Shown here: piece by piece, positions 52,922 to 64,000 of the stretch
How positions within the stretch are numbered: position 1 is the stretch's first letter
How the letters are laid out: each line of letters starts with the position of its first letter
NCBI GenBank assembly: GCA_002189035.1
Contig: NEEC01000027.1
Span: 310,001 to 374,000 of the forward strand
Direction: 5' to 3'
From: Utricularia gibba
Lineage: Eukaryota > Streptophyta > Magnoliopsida > Lamiales > Lentibulariaceae
DNA length: 64,000 bases
Translations under genes and position numbers: made by a program
The notes under the pieces: generated by a model
Told to the model about the DNA's origin: nothing
The model's database searches: none
The model's input: the letters and a program-made list of their open reading frames with translations, nothing else

Positions 52922-54035
52922 CTTCCTTCCCCAATTGGCTTTCCGAGGGAAACGGGTTCGAAGTTTTATAAAAGGGGAAATGCATGGAAGCACAAAATGG
53001 AATATTCTTGACATGCAGAAGGGATTGATTGTCTTGTAATTCAAGTCAATCTCATCCTGCAATCTGTTGATGAAACGCCAGGAAACCGCGCAATGGCCAA
53101 GGCGTGGTGATCCTCCTCTTTCGGTTACCGTGAGCACCTGAGAATGAGTTAACGGGTGAAGCGGGGAACCCCCCGGACATCATCTGTCACACGTTACCCC
53201 TCTTCCCAACAGGTAAATAACCAGAATCAAGGACGCCACCATGCCCGTCCACGTCATCCTGAAATTTTCAACACTTTTAATTGAGTCCACGTGAGCCTTC
53301 TTTGCAAAATCAGAATCCAAGGTTACAAAATCTGATGCACAATCGCATTTGGTCGTGATTCTGGGATATCATGTGATTTATCCCAGTGGGCTGTATCAGT
53401 ATCTTTCACCAATACCCATTTATGTGTAAATGTCCTCATTAGGAGCCTTAACAAGATGATCGACGGTTTGACCGAACTGCCTTATTTCCAGCTTCAACAT
53501 GCGTAGTCAGCCTTTGTAACCTGTGGCTGGATCTCTGAATGGTGGCAAGCTTCGATTGGAATTGATGAGTACATAATTTATCGTTCTAAAAAATTATATC
53601 GTGAATAAATTTTCTATTTATAAATTGAATATACATGATTTATTTTATCTCTTAAAATAATTTTTTTTTACTGATTAAAAAAAAAGTGTCCACGTGTGTG
53701 TGTGTGTGTTTTTACCTAAAATTAATTTAGTGATTTTACAGGAACATCCTTGAAGTAGCACAAGTCAATGCAGGCGAGTTTGATGGATCCTCTTCTCTTT
53801 GAATGTATTAACAGCAGTGGCAGATTTTTCATGGATTTCCTGCGTAAATAACCGTACGATATACGAATTCCTGCAATCCCGGCACGGAGGAGTGTACAAG
53901 AAAGCATGCCCTGTACTCTAACCTTGGGACCGTCATCAACTCCTGGTGATTCAAACGTATTTACGATGTTAATGCATCGGTCTCTCTATATATTCGGGGC
54001 GTGCTCTGGAGTGCGGTACGGTCATCGTGTCGAAG
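52922..54035. other. Divergent promoter between NEN4 and MADS genes
   Basis: It holds the NEN leader (open frame to 53137 without a preferred start) and about 900 bp of spacer. A GT microsatellite lies at about 53694-53709. No other exon. Confidence 0.6.
53694..53709 (+). repeat. Short GT microsatellite
   Basis: About eight GT units in the NEN4/MADS spacer, in an AT-rich context. Confidence 0.7.
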
Positions 54036-55954
54036 ATGGGGCGGAAGATCGAAATAGAGAAGATCGATGACGCGACGAAATGCCAGGTGACGTTCTCCAA
54101 GCGCAGGACGAGTCTCATTCGGAAGGCTCATGAGATCGCAGTTTGCTGCGATGTGGACGTCGCCTTCATCGCCTTCTCCCCATCCGGCCGCATCACCAAG
54201 TACTCCAATCGAAAGAGGTTTGATTCCTAACTCTGCGTACGACTCCACTTCACTCTATGAACTCAAAATCTTGATTACAGGATCGAGGATGTCATCCAGC
54301 GTTATGCAGATCTTCCCATCGACATGAGACTCAAGTAAACAAAAATATTTTTTTTGTATGAGTATTTCTAATAAATTGGAGAAAAAAATGGAACCCTCGC
54401 TCACTCTTGCCATTTTGTTCATGGGTCATCAGCCAAATCAGCGATGCACAGGTAAAAGAAAAAAAAAATCGTTAGAGTTTCTGGGATTTTTCGTCATGGA
54501 TATGCTTAACTGTACAGGGAAGGATTCAACAGTTGAGGCATCTTGATCATTTCACGAGCGACAGCAGCAAGCTACATTTTCTTGAGAAACAGTTCAGTTT
54601 CCGTTTATCCTCTCAGTAGTTAAATGCTTAATGTTGTGCAAAATTTTGATCTTTTTCTGGTTATTTGTCGGATGTCGATTATGATTCCATGGGCGTCGTG
54701 TACCAAAATTCAGAATTGAGGTACTCGTCTCTTGGCCTACCCAACTCTATCATGATGCTTAGTTAATATAACTGGAATCTTAGTTTTCTTTTTTTTGTAA
54801 TCAGAACCTTGAGCTTCAGATCAAAAAGGGAGAACTTGAGTTGCAAATACTTGAAGCCAACCTGAGGTGAGAAAACAAAACCTTGAGTTTCAAATAATCC
54901 ATGAAAAATGCATGTAACGAGGATAGTGTTTTTGACATTGGCCAGGGACTTCGAGCTGGAGCCGGGGGAAGAACTTTCACTGCATCGTTTATCCTGGTGC
55001 GAGCGAAACCTGTGCACTTCCCTAGACAAAGTCATGGCTGCAAGAGTCAGTGCTGTTCTTCCTTTTCCCCTTTACACAAGTAATGTACGGAGGCACATGT
55101 AATGAAGAATGTAGCCTGCTACTCTATCCCTAGGCAAATTTGAACGGGAACGGCGAAATCGCGACAACGAATCTTGGCTTTCCTGGTCAGCTGATGATGG
55201 AGTTGGATCCTTGGATCAGCCCGTATAAGTAATCTTCTCCAGTCACAAGACCCTCCTTGTAAATTCTTTATCTTCTTCAGGCATGCCCTGACTTCATCTG
55301 GTTATAGCAACAAAGTTCGGGAGAGCTTGATGCACAGTCTGGTGGAGAAAGGAGCAGGCTACCACGGAAGGAATCAGGATCAATGGAGACCCGACGCCCA
55401 TGTTTACGCCACGAACGAGGATCTACATACGTCGAATCTCGGTTGTCTAGAGCCGTACGATGTTCACCATCAGCAATCGAATGCTTCCGCGACGTTCGCA
55501 TGTAACTTTCAGGTTCCAGGTTCGGAGGCCGAGTTTTCACCGGCACCTGAACCATTGCCGGCCATTGGAAATCCGATCTTCCTCGATACGAGCCCGTGCG
55601 GCGTCGCTCATTTTGTCGACAGGGGGACGAGGCCACGTGATAATGCTGATTTCAGTGGAGCAATGAGTGCAATAAGCAGCACCCCTAATCCTCAGCCTCG
55701 AGCACATTCTCAGACAGAACCGCTGTACCTCGCTAAGGTAAGAATTCTTACAGACGATGTTTTCATTCAGAAAATCTGTGAGAAGTTTTCTGTCTGATTT
55801 TTCACTCACCATGGTATGCCACTCTCAGTTGGCTTGCAGTACGTTATGGATGTCGAGAGCGGGAGACTTGTCTGAATGGGACACGACATTTCGCGACGAT
55901 AACTCTCTGTGGTTCGATTCCTCGAGGAATGAGCTTAACCAGGTGTTGGAGTAA
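54036..55954 (+). CDS. MIKC*-type MADS-box transcription factor
   Basis: Ten exons: 54036-54217, 54281-54334, 54433-54451, 54518-54591, 54714-54720, 54805-54866, 54946-55045, 55134-55228, 55281-55737, 55829-55954; in phase, 391 residues. The MADS domain MGRKIEIEKIDDATKCQVTF, SKRRTSLIRKAHEIAVCCDV, DVAFIAFSPSGRITKYSNRK is complete. The linker (IEDVIQRYADLPIDMRLN) and long K-like coiled coil (HFLEKQIENLELQIKKGELE...) split over many small exons mark the MIKC* class (AGL30/65/66/104 relatives), which dimerise and drive pollen-maturation genes. The C-terminal half is long, with no known domain, ending NELNQVLE. Exon 5 is only 7 nt. An alternative donor at 54615 would extend exon 4 by eight in-frame codons. 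The MADS exon is firm; the small K exons rest on phase and on the unbroken heptad pattern. Confidence 0.9.
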
Positions 55955-56753
55955 ACAGGATTCTGGATACGACACAGCTTCTAATGGTTCATTACATGCT
56001 GAGTCATACCAAAGCAATTTTATTCACATGTTGGTATTCCAATGTAATAAATGGATTTGATATTTTTGGAAACAAATAAATGTCCGAAAATGGAATTGTT
56101 GCCAATAAAAGTAAAAAAAGTAGAACACTATATTTGGGTAAACGGGCTTGGTTGGCGGGCCTAGGGTGGAGAGGCCCATAACGTGAAAAGGGTAAAATGG
56201 GTAAAGGCCACGGCCGGAGATCCAGAGCTTTCAGATCGACCCCGTAAATCAGTGCCCTAGCTTACGGGGTTATCCCCCATTTCAACATCGGCGTACGAAA
56301 GAGTTGTTCATTTCGTGCTTCTTGATATGTTTGGCCGTAAATCTGTATTTGATTTTGTTTTTTGATAGTCTTTTCGTGTTTTGATGGAACTAGGGCTTTG
56401 AGTCTCCACACATTGTTCCGGAGGAACTGTGCGATTTGTGAAATATTCAAGTTCAATCTTGTAAGTGTTTTGATATCCAATTTTCTTCTGGATTTTCGTC
56501 TTTTTACTGTGAGAAATTTGTTGCGGCAATTTTCTTCAAGTACGCTTTACCGTTGCTGATTCCGGGTTTCAGAATGTACGACTTCTCGTAAAACAGGTTG
56601 AGGCCTTGATGCTCATTTTAACTGGTGTTTCAAAACTCGGATTTGCATGCTTCTTGAGCTTTTTTTTTTTTTCAAACGGCTCTTGGGTGCTGAAAAATAA
56701 TGCTCCTGCTCTAACTCCTCCCCCTGTTTTCAGGGAAAACTTGACTATACAAA
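55955..56753. other. Spacer and leader of the ACINUS gene
   Basis: MADS 3' UTR, then from about 56210 a region that looks like the ACINUS 5' UTR with a possible leader intron. No coding exon. Confidence 0.6.
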
Positions 56754-59044
56754 ATGTCATCACCTTATGCAGTACTTCGTGACCGGCCTCTTGATCAGTG
56801 GAAGGTGACTGAGTTGAAGGAGGAACTCAAGAGACGTAAGTTAACTACAAGAGGTTTAAAAGAAGATCTTGTAAAGCGGCTGGATGAGGCTGTGAGAATA
56901 GAGAGGCAAAGCACTAAAAAAGTTTCTGAGGATGGTGATATTTCTGGTGTACCATCTGAGGAAGCTAAAGAAGAAGCAATGGTTTCTCAGAGAGCTCATG
57001 ATCCTGCTGATACTGCAATGGGTGAAAAAGACGTTAATGATGGCAGGGACTCGTTTGTTGCGACCAAGGTTGTGGAAGCTGACTCGATTCAAGAAGCTGA
57101 TGGGATGCAGACGGAGATAGTTGCTCAGGTTGCTGCTGTGGAAGAGACAGTCATGACAAATGATGCTGTTGAGCCTGGGAAACCTTTGAGTGTTACGCAT
57201 GCAGATGAAAGTCTGCCAGCGTCAGACCAGGTAGCCACCGAAATTCAGCATGAAGAAGTGATATGGCCAAAATCTCAGATGGACAATGATGATATCAAAT
57301 CTACTCAATTAGATTCCACACTGCTGCCAATGACGTATCAGGTATCTGAGGTTGACTCTGATTCAGGGTTTGAAGTAACATCTAATTCTGTTGCTACTGA
57401 ACCTATCTGTGTTATTGAGAAAAATGAACTTAACGTAGATGTAATAACTGATAATAACCAATTAGAATTAGATGTTAAGGCTGAGATAGTACAATCCTCA
57501 CCCAGCAGTGTTGTCCCCGATTCATCAGTGGATGTACCTGGCAATATGAATGATGCCGAAATTGGTAAGAGAATTGATACTGGGGATTTGGGTTCTGAAA
57601 AACTAAATCTGGACCGGAGCTCTGGAGATGATTCTATGGAGGAAGATGTATTGGGCCTAAAACAAGTGGGTGCTGAACCCGAATTTACTAAGGGAATTGA
57701 TGATCACTTTCATAATCACCTGGAGGATGATCATGTTGATGTGGTTGGTCATTATAATGCAATTAAATCAGAAACTGAGAATGTGGATAAAAGGACTGAA
57801 TCTGAGCCAACTTCTGTGAAGAGGAAGCTTCCTGGTAAGAATTTACGTTATTGATCAATATGCAGTGCTCTTTTCTTTTCCTATAATGGTATGCTCTTTG
57901 GATAATCCATACTGAAAGCGCACTAATTTCCAATGTTTTTTGCAATCTGATGAATTTCACCATCTTGAATGTGATTGCGTTTGATTTTTATTTGGACAAA
58001 ATTTTAATGTTAATCCATGCAACTTTTGTTTGGGGAAAGAACCTGCTTTGGTTGATGAGCCGGTAAAGAAGGGAAGAAGGTGGAACACCGGAAATTTGCA
58101 GAGTTCTGAGTCACAAACTGACAGGAACTCGCCAATCACTACACCCAAGGGCCCGACTGGATTTTCTGTCAAGCGTTTTTCTGGAAATGATTCTTCAGTT
58201 GACACAGAACAGCCCAAAGAGCGGATTGGTAAAATCCGTATTGCGTTAACATAATTGCTTGCTTTTTATCTGGTCTTTCTCATCTCTGATGGGGTGCTAC
58301 ATTTTTCTTGTGCAGTTCCACCATCGGCTAAACCTCCCACAAATTCTCTTAAGATTGATCGGTTTTTGCGCCCCTTCACAAATAAGGCAGTGCAGGAACT
58401 TTTGGGCAGAACTGGGAAGGTTACCAGCTTTTGGATGGACCAAATCAAGACACATTGCTATGTTTCAGTAAGTGCTGCCCTTAAACTGCGTTGAAGCCTT
58501 TTTTTTTTTTTTTTTTTTTTTGCAACTTCTGTGAACCCGTTCTCACGTAATATGAATAAAAAAAATGCAGTATTCCTCTGTTGAGGAGGCCGAGAAAACC
58601 CGTGATGCTGTCTACAATCTACAGTGGCCCCCAAATGGGGGTCGCTTATTGGTTGCTGATTTTGTTGATCCTCAAGAAGTTAAAGCTCGTGTAGAGGGAC
58701 TTCCTCCACCGACAGCAACGAGCATTCCTCCTACTTACCATTCTCATCCCAAACCTACTCCACACCCGCTGGTACCGAGACATCAGCCTTCTTTGTCTGC
58801 AGTTCCAGCACCACTGCCATTTACCAGCAGAGAACGCCCTCATCCATCTACAGAGCAGCCTCTGCCCGGTAGTGACCTTCCAGCAGCACCACCACTTCCT
58901 GAGAAGGTCGACCCTCCAATCCTCACTTTGGATGATTTCTTCCGGAAAACAAAATCAAGCCCCCGCATCTATTACCTGCCACTGTCCGATGAACAAGTTG
59001 CAGCCAAAATCCGGGCATCAGGGAAGAACACGCCCCATCAGTAG
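56754..59044 (+). CDS. ACINUS homologue: SAP domain, RRM-like fold and RSB motif
   Basis: Exons 56754-57834, 58040-58228, 58316-58467 and 58571-59044 join in phase to 631 residues, close to my memory of Arabidopsis At4g39680. The N-terminal SAP DNA-binding domain is at about 10-45 (WKVTELKEELKRRKLTTRGL, then KEDLVKRLDEAV). A long acidic, Ser/Val/Glu-rich middle follows. The RRM-like domain begins PPTNSLKIDRFLRPFTNKAV and runs through VTSFWMDQIKTHCYVSYSSV and GGRLLVADFVDP. A Pro-rich linker leads to the RSB motif, LDDFFRKTKSSPRIYYLPLS, which binds RNPS1/SAP18 in the ASAP complex. ACINUS couples the exon-junction complex, splicing and chromatin regulation in the nucleus. The intron-4 acceptor follows a long T-run (58499-58521). 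Confidence 0.94.
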
Positions 59045-59504
59045 GCTTTAGCATGGGTACTCGTGGCAGAGCGCTGCACCCAATTCTGATGGCTTGGTTG
59101 GTCCGGGGCTTCATGGTAAGTAGTACGCCTTAATCGCATCTTTGCAGGTGTCTCATGCAGATCATGTAGGATTTTCCCTTCCCTTTTGCACAATGGATGG
59201 CATTGTGTGATCAGGCTGAGAGTCGCAGTTTCCTATTTGGATATCCATTTCTAGTTGGTGTCGTAAAACTGTATTTCATCTGAATGACATAATGTCGTCT
59301 TTGTTTTTTAGAAGGGAGACATATTTTCTCTTTCTGGATGCTCAAGAACTTGATTACAGAAGATCAGTTATTAGCCATTTAGCCTTGTTGCTTTGTTCCT
59401 GCTTCACCCAAAGGTATCCAGTAAGAAAAGGAACGAGGCTCCAACTAACCACTAAACAAAATGAGATGAACTTACACAGTCTCGGCACAACAAACTACAG
59501 ATGA
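59045..59504. other. Convergent 3' spacer, ACINUS and GH17
   Basis: 3' UTRs of both genes facing each other. Nothing else is visible. Confidence 0.65.
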
Positions 59505-61358
59505 TCACAATCTAGTCAAGAAAAAAGCAGCTAGACCAACTAGCAGAGCGACATTCGTCTGCCTAAAATCCGAAACGTCGCCTGCTCCGCCGTAGTATGG
59601 CGTGATCATGACATTGAACCTGCAGTTTCCGATGGTGGGATCGGCCCTGGTGACCGTTCCCAGGCCTTCGAACCTGCAAGCTTCATCAAGCTGATTGTTC
59701 CGTTGATAATAGCTGTTGAATGCGTAAGAGATATTCCCCCTTGCATCCAGACCGCTGCAGGATGTAAGAAACCCAAGGCTGGTGCAGTCAGCAAGGCCAC
59801 AAGCGTAGCTCACGCTCGCTGCAACTTGAGCATCTTCCAGCCGCGTATTCGGCTTCATGATGCACCATTTTCTTTCCAGGTAGCTCACATTCCTAGCAGG
59901 GATCAGCGAACCTGAACTTGAAGTCCCCAGGTTGAGAGGGTACTTGGGTTGGCCGTCGTAGGTGAATATACCCCAGTGGCGCTCGAAGTTCCCCGGCTGA
60001 ATGCTCTTGTCATCCTCGTCTATCAAGCTGAAAAGATAAGCATCTATTGGTCCAGGCCTCATGGGAGTTCCCCGGCCACCGGAGATATGAGTCATGAAAC
60101 CTTGGTTGAACCTCTGAGCATACTGCGTGTTGGCGTTTCTGTCGCCATCTGTAGGCCACCCGATTTCACCAATTATAATGGGCAGATTTCCAAAGCCATT
60201 CTTCTGTAGTGTCCAGACAAGAGTATCATAATTGGCGTCGAACATGTTCTGGTAGCTTGTGCCGCCATCGTTGACAGGAGAAGCATTTCCATCAAAGAAG
60301 GCATACTCTACAGGGAAGTTGGGGTCTGTGTAGAGGCTTATAAAAGGATATATGTTGACAGTAAATGGAGACTGATTCTCGCTGAGAAACTGGACGATTT
60401 GGATCATATAATCACGAATATCGCTTCGGAAATCGCCTCCAGAAGGCAGCCCGTTTGTGGATGCGTAAACGTCAGCATTCAGGGGCACAGTGACCCGCAC
60501 CTGGTTCTGCAGCCCAGCTCTTGCTAACGCCTGTTGAACATTTCTCAGAGCCGGGAAAGTTGTTCGGAGAAAGCTTCCATTGTATGTTGTCAGAAAGGGC
60601 TCATTTCCAACAGCCACATACCTTCACAAGAATGAGTGTAAGAATGAGTGTAAGCAACGAGAGCAAGAATGAGTCACACTACACAGTGCAGATTCCCAAG
60701 CAGAAGACATGAATGAACTTGATGATGAACTCACCTGATGCTGGCATTGCCGTGTGTTAGATGATGTGTGACGTTCTCTGACACCCATCTATCGGCAGCC
60801 CTGCTACTGCTTGCTAGAGAAGACAACATGTCATTCGGAATGCCCACTATAACTTCGATCCCTGAACGGCCCAAGGCTGTTAATGTATCATAATCAGCAT
60901 CAAAAAGCTTGACTTTCTGAATCCCATTTTCCCTTAGCATCCTCACAACTACATCTGGAGGCAACCGGTGAGATGCCTGAGATCCCCAGTTGGCACCTAT
61001 CCCATTCACTGAATGTAACTTTACAAAAAGTTCCAACCACTGAAATGAAAAAAAAAATGCCAATTAAAGAATAGGGCTCTATTTTGAAGCTTCAAACCAA
61101 GGGTGTCATGCCTCAGGTTTAAAATTTAGATTCCTTCAAATAGGTTAAAGGGGAAAACAAAAGGGGCTGTTTCCCTTAAAGGAAGATAGCAGGTTTAGAG
61201 TACCCATTCCTTCTAATAAATGCAAGCACCCTAAAGTAAGATTCATAAATTCAAAAGCAACAGATGTTCTTCAAGCACCCGGGCTTCATAAATTCAAAAC
61301 CAACAGAAGAAGATGAGTTGCTTACCAGAAGAATCGGGAAAAGCAGACGGGAAAGCAT
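59505..61358 (-). CDS. GH17 glucan endo-1,3-beta-glucosidase with X8/CBM43 domain and GPI signal
   Basis: Exons 61326-61358, 60735-61039 and 59505-60621 join in phase to 484 residues. The first 11 residues ([11 protein letters not shown]) plus [13 protein letters not shown] form a signal peptide; the mature protein starts [16 protein letters not shown]. The GH17 acid/base Glu120 lies in VAVGNEPF and the nucleophile Glu265 in [15 protein letters not shown] cysteine-rich X8 (CBM43) domain spans about 364-446 (KWCIMKPN ... [20 protein letters not shown] ... [13 protein letters not shown] ... GNCRF). A Gly/Ala/Ser stretch and a hydrophobic end ([16 protein letters not shown]) form a GPI-attachment signal. 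The enzyme cuts callose (beta-1,3-glucan) at the cell surface or plasmodesmata. Both catalytic residues are present. Confidence 0.96.
60628..60676. repeat. Short tandem repeat in GH17 intron
   Basis: AAGAATGAGTGT occurs twice in tandem at 60628-60651, with a third partial copy (AAGAATGAGTCA) near 60665-60676, inside the intron 60622-60734. It lies at the acceptor end of this intron (the acceptor of exon 3 is at 60622). Confidence 0.6.
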
Positions 61359-62313
61359 TTTGAAGGAACCCCTGTTCAGAAACTCAATTTTCCGCGGAGA
61401 GGGCAACCAAATGGAAGGGTAGTTCTTCAGAAATTTCGGCACAAAAGTGAAAATGCTAGGTGAAGAAGAAGAAGAGGAAGAAAAACTGAACTGAAAAAAC
61501 TCAGGACGACTCAGCAGTACAGAAGCTGTAAAGCGTGCATCTTTTGAACATGCATCTGTTTTCCTTAAGATTCGCTTTAGGCAGCAGAGAGAACTGGGAG
61601 AGAGAATAGGGAGGGGGACCCGAGTGACCTCTCAGCGTGAAGCTGTTGCTGTTTTCAAATGCCACAAATTCTTTGCAAGATTTCTTTCACTTATGCTAGT
61701 GAAAATCCAGGAGCTTCTCCTCTCTCTTCCCCTTTCCGAGATTGCTTTTCGTGAGTGATGCAGTGCGGGAGGAGAGTAAAGGAACTTTTCATTTATAGGG
61801 CTTATCTCAGTGACTCAGGATGCCCCTTCCCCAAATGTCTGTTTTCAATATATTTTTGTTTTTAAAAAACAGTACTTGAATTTCGGAATTCGTATTTCAA
61901 AAATAAAAATAAATAAATTCATCCTTTTTTGAAATTTCAAATTACCATGTACAATAATACTTCACCAGAATTTGAAATAACACGAGGAATACGTGAGAAG
62001 TAATAAAGGGCCGCTGGCTCCGAGGCCGGCCCACAAACTGCAGTAAGCCTAAATGGGGTGAGCGCGAACCCGACCCAACAAAACCGAAGCCCAAAAACTG
62101 CAGTAGCCGATAACGCGAATTAGATGAGCAGCAAGGGCCCAAACCGACAAAGAAAATAAAATAAGGTCAAGAAACCTAGCCCGTTGCCAGGTCCATTGAA
62201 TCTTTTTCGATTGCAAATCGCTTGTAAAACACATGATTTAAGTCTTGATGCATCGGATTTCATAAACCCTAGAGATTTCTAGAGGAGACGTACAACAAGC
62301 TGCAGATGTTACA
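61359..62313. other. GH17 promoter and EDR4-like gene 3' end
   Basis: GH17 leader and promoter (to about 61800), then AT-rich sequence and the 3' UTR of the downstream minus-strand gene. No exon. Confidence 0.6.
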
Positions 62314-64000
62314 TTAGATCTGTGTTTGCGCGACGGATCTCGGAACTTTCATACCGAATCCGTGTTTGACTCTCTCCACCCTGTTGATGGATATCAAAGA
62401 TCTGTTACGATGCAGGATGGGATGATGAAATGAAGGGGAGGAATGAGTGAAGACTACTCACGTTGGTGCCAGTTTCCCAAGGCCATCCAGTGCTTCGCCA
62501 GTTTGCTCATCAACAACCTCGCCATTGATCTCGATGAGATAGGACCTGTTTCTGGTGATTGGAAGCCCTCTGGTGGCAAGCAAGTCCAAGTCCTTTTGGT
62601 GGAGTTCACGTCCATTCACATAAACTGCGGTATTTCCAGCAGCACAATCTTCTGGCATGGGGTGACTAAACTCTTCTATGTTTGGCTGCACAATGCGTAG
62701 CTTGTTATAAAGATGAGTTGCAAAGACGGGAGTTGGTGAAGACGATGAACTAACCATGATGATGCCTAGACAGGGATGACCCATCACACCCCAGAACCCA
62801 GCTTTAATGTCATACCTGGATAACAAGGAAGAAGAGCATGCTGAATGCATTCAGAGGATCATGTTTCTGCAGAGGTATGCGATGTTATTACCAGTATTCT
62901 CCAGGTTGGATTGGCCCAGCAAGCTTTTCAGCTTTCTTAACGGCACGCTCAGGTACAGGATGCCCGTTTACAAAAACCTGCGCTTCACGAACCTCCCCGC
63001 TGTGATTCGACTTGTCTTTTTTGAAGCTCTTCTTCATGAGATTGGAGAGGAAAGAATCAACGCCTTTGCTAGATTTTGGTGGATGCTCCTTGTTTGTTTC
63101 CATGGAATCCTGAGACGCATAGCCATTTGAGAGCTCGTTGGATGGAACGTCAATCTCGGATGCCACTGCGTGATCTTCAGTGGACTTCCTTAGAGAAGTA
63201 CTCCTCTCAAGAGAAGAAACATCCTCCCTTCCTCTGCTTCTTGTCTCCTTGTCAAGACTGTTTTCGACAATGTTGCCGTGTCCATGATCGGATAACTCCC
63301 TGGGAGACAGATGGGTAACACGTAGCGAGGATAAACCATTGTCTGGGCTTGCCCCATCCTGAGATAAGCTTGAAGACGAAGAAAGATGATTCAAAGGCCC
63401 CCTCTCAAAGTCGCTAGAGTTTTCCTTCTTATATGCTTCTGCAAACTTGTGCTGAGAGTCATCACTGCACGTGTTTCTGTTTCCACAATAAAAGTCGTCA
63501 TTCCAGTAGCCACCATTTTCGTCCCCTGTCTCGATGGAAGCATCATCAATCTCGGTTGGTATTTGGCCACCATGAGCAAGTACCGGTGCAACAGAATCCT
63601 TGCTCCCAAACTCAAAAAAGATGATTGAAGAACAAGCCCCACATTTCACTTTCTGTGGCGTCTTCACTGTTGAAATGTGCTTCCTGGGAAGCTTCACCAA
63701 TTCAAAGCAATTATAACATGTTATAAACGGAGCGCCACCTGCAACTGGAAGGCTCACTTGCTTGTTTCCATGAGCAACAGCCATCTTTCTTGGATAATCA
63801 CTGGAATCCAGTTCATTAGAATTCCAGTGATGCGGTGGGCGTAATCTCGAATCCCCAGTATCAGAAGGCTGAGGACCACGAGTGGTGGGAAATGAACTGT
63901 GCTGGTTTCTTGCACTACAAAACTGTTGGTCAATCGAAGTTCTCTGTTGACTCTTACCACAGCAGCTCCAGCAGTGACATGTTTCCTGTCGAAACAAGCT
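62314..64000 (-). CDS. EDR4-like/DUF3133 protein, 3' part only
   Basis: Exons 62892-64000 (open to the window edge), 62755-62815, 62462-62685 and 62314-62380 join in phase; the start lies right of the window. A zinc-ribbon begins FITCYNCFELVKLPRK and closes KVKCGACSSIIFFEF, the DUF3133 signature of Arabidopsis EDR4 and relatives. A long Ser-rich region follows, then a conserved C-terminal block: KLAGPIQPGEYWYDIKAGFW, GVMGHPCLGIIMPNIEEFSH, VNGRELHQKDLDLLATRGLP and LGKLAPTVERVKHGFGMKVP, ending QTQI. That C-terminal block is, from memory, shared with proteins annotated as extra-large G-protein-like DUF3133. EDR4 acts in defence through EDR1 and clathrin traffic. Which subgroup this is cannot be settled without the N-terminus. 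Confidence 0.85.

Overview
The window is plant nuclear DNA, almost certainly from an angiosperm. The genes are intron-split with GT-AG junctions, and the spacers are AT-rich. The families are plant-specific: LLM-type B-GATA, FLZ zinc finger, VQ motif, MIKC*-type MADS, NEN exonuclease, ELM2/SANT HDAC partner, RABH1, PLAT/LH2 and GH17-X8-GPI. Genes are dense, about one per 2.5 kb, with mostly 80-400 bp introns. I saw no transposon, rRNA, tRNA or CRISPR array. Exon borders were placed by hand from splice motifs; for the multi-exon genes the intron phases were checked by arithmetic, which is the main support for the models.

Layout. 1-7 kb: last exon of a GATA factor (+), a small unknown protein (-), soluble epoxide hydrolase (+), FLZ zinc finger protein (+), LC8 dynein light chain (-). 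8-14 kb: kinesin-13A (+, with an apparent one-base frameshift) and NIP7 (-). 14-23 kb: ELM2/SANT protein (-) and a five-finger CCCH protein (+). 23-31 kb: kinesin-8 (-) and SPT2 (-). 31-38 kb: two small uncharacterised genes, a DUF7054-like gene and a 160-residue unknown protein (+), with a large AT-rich spacer. 39-47 kb: RABH1/Rab6 GTPase (-), a doubtful small gene (-), a multispanning membrane protein (-), a VQ protein (-). 48-53 kb: TPR protein (+), PLAT/LH2 gene with an internal deletion (-), NEN4-like exonuclease (-). 54-64 kb: MIKC* MADS factor (+), ACINUS homologue (+), GH17 beta-1,3-glucanase (-), and the 3' part of an EDR4/DUF3133-like gene (-) that runs off the right edge.

The genes do not form an operon-like pathway. 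Two themes recur: microtubule biology (LC8, kinesin-13, kinesin-8) and nuclear or chromatin/RNA work (GATA, SANT, SPT2, CCCH, ACINUS, MADS, VQ). From memory, several neighbours resemble Arabidopsis neighbours: SANT and CCCH genes near At2g47820-At2g47850, and ACINUS, VQ, PLAT and NEN4 genes near At4g39680-At4g39810. This suggests conserved ancestral gene order. I did not find a convincing new multi-gene system. The best leads are structural: two apparently broken reading frames (kinesin-13A and PLAT), a 7-nt microexon, a GC-AG intron, tandem splice acceptors, a sense/antisense ORF pair and several unassigned exons.
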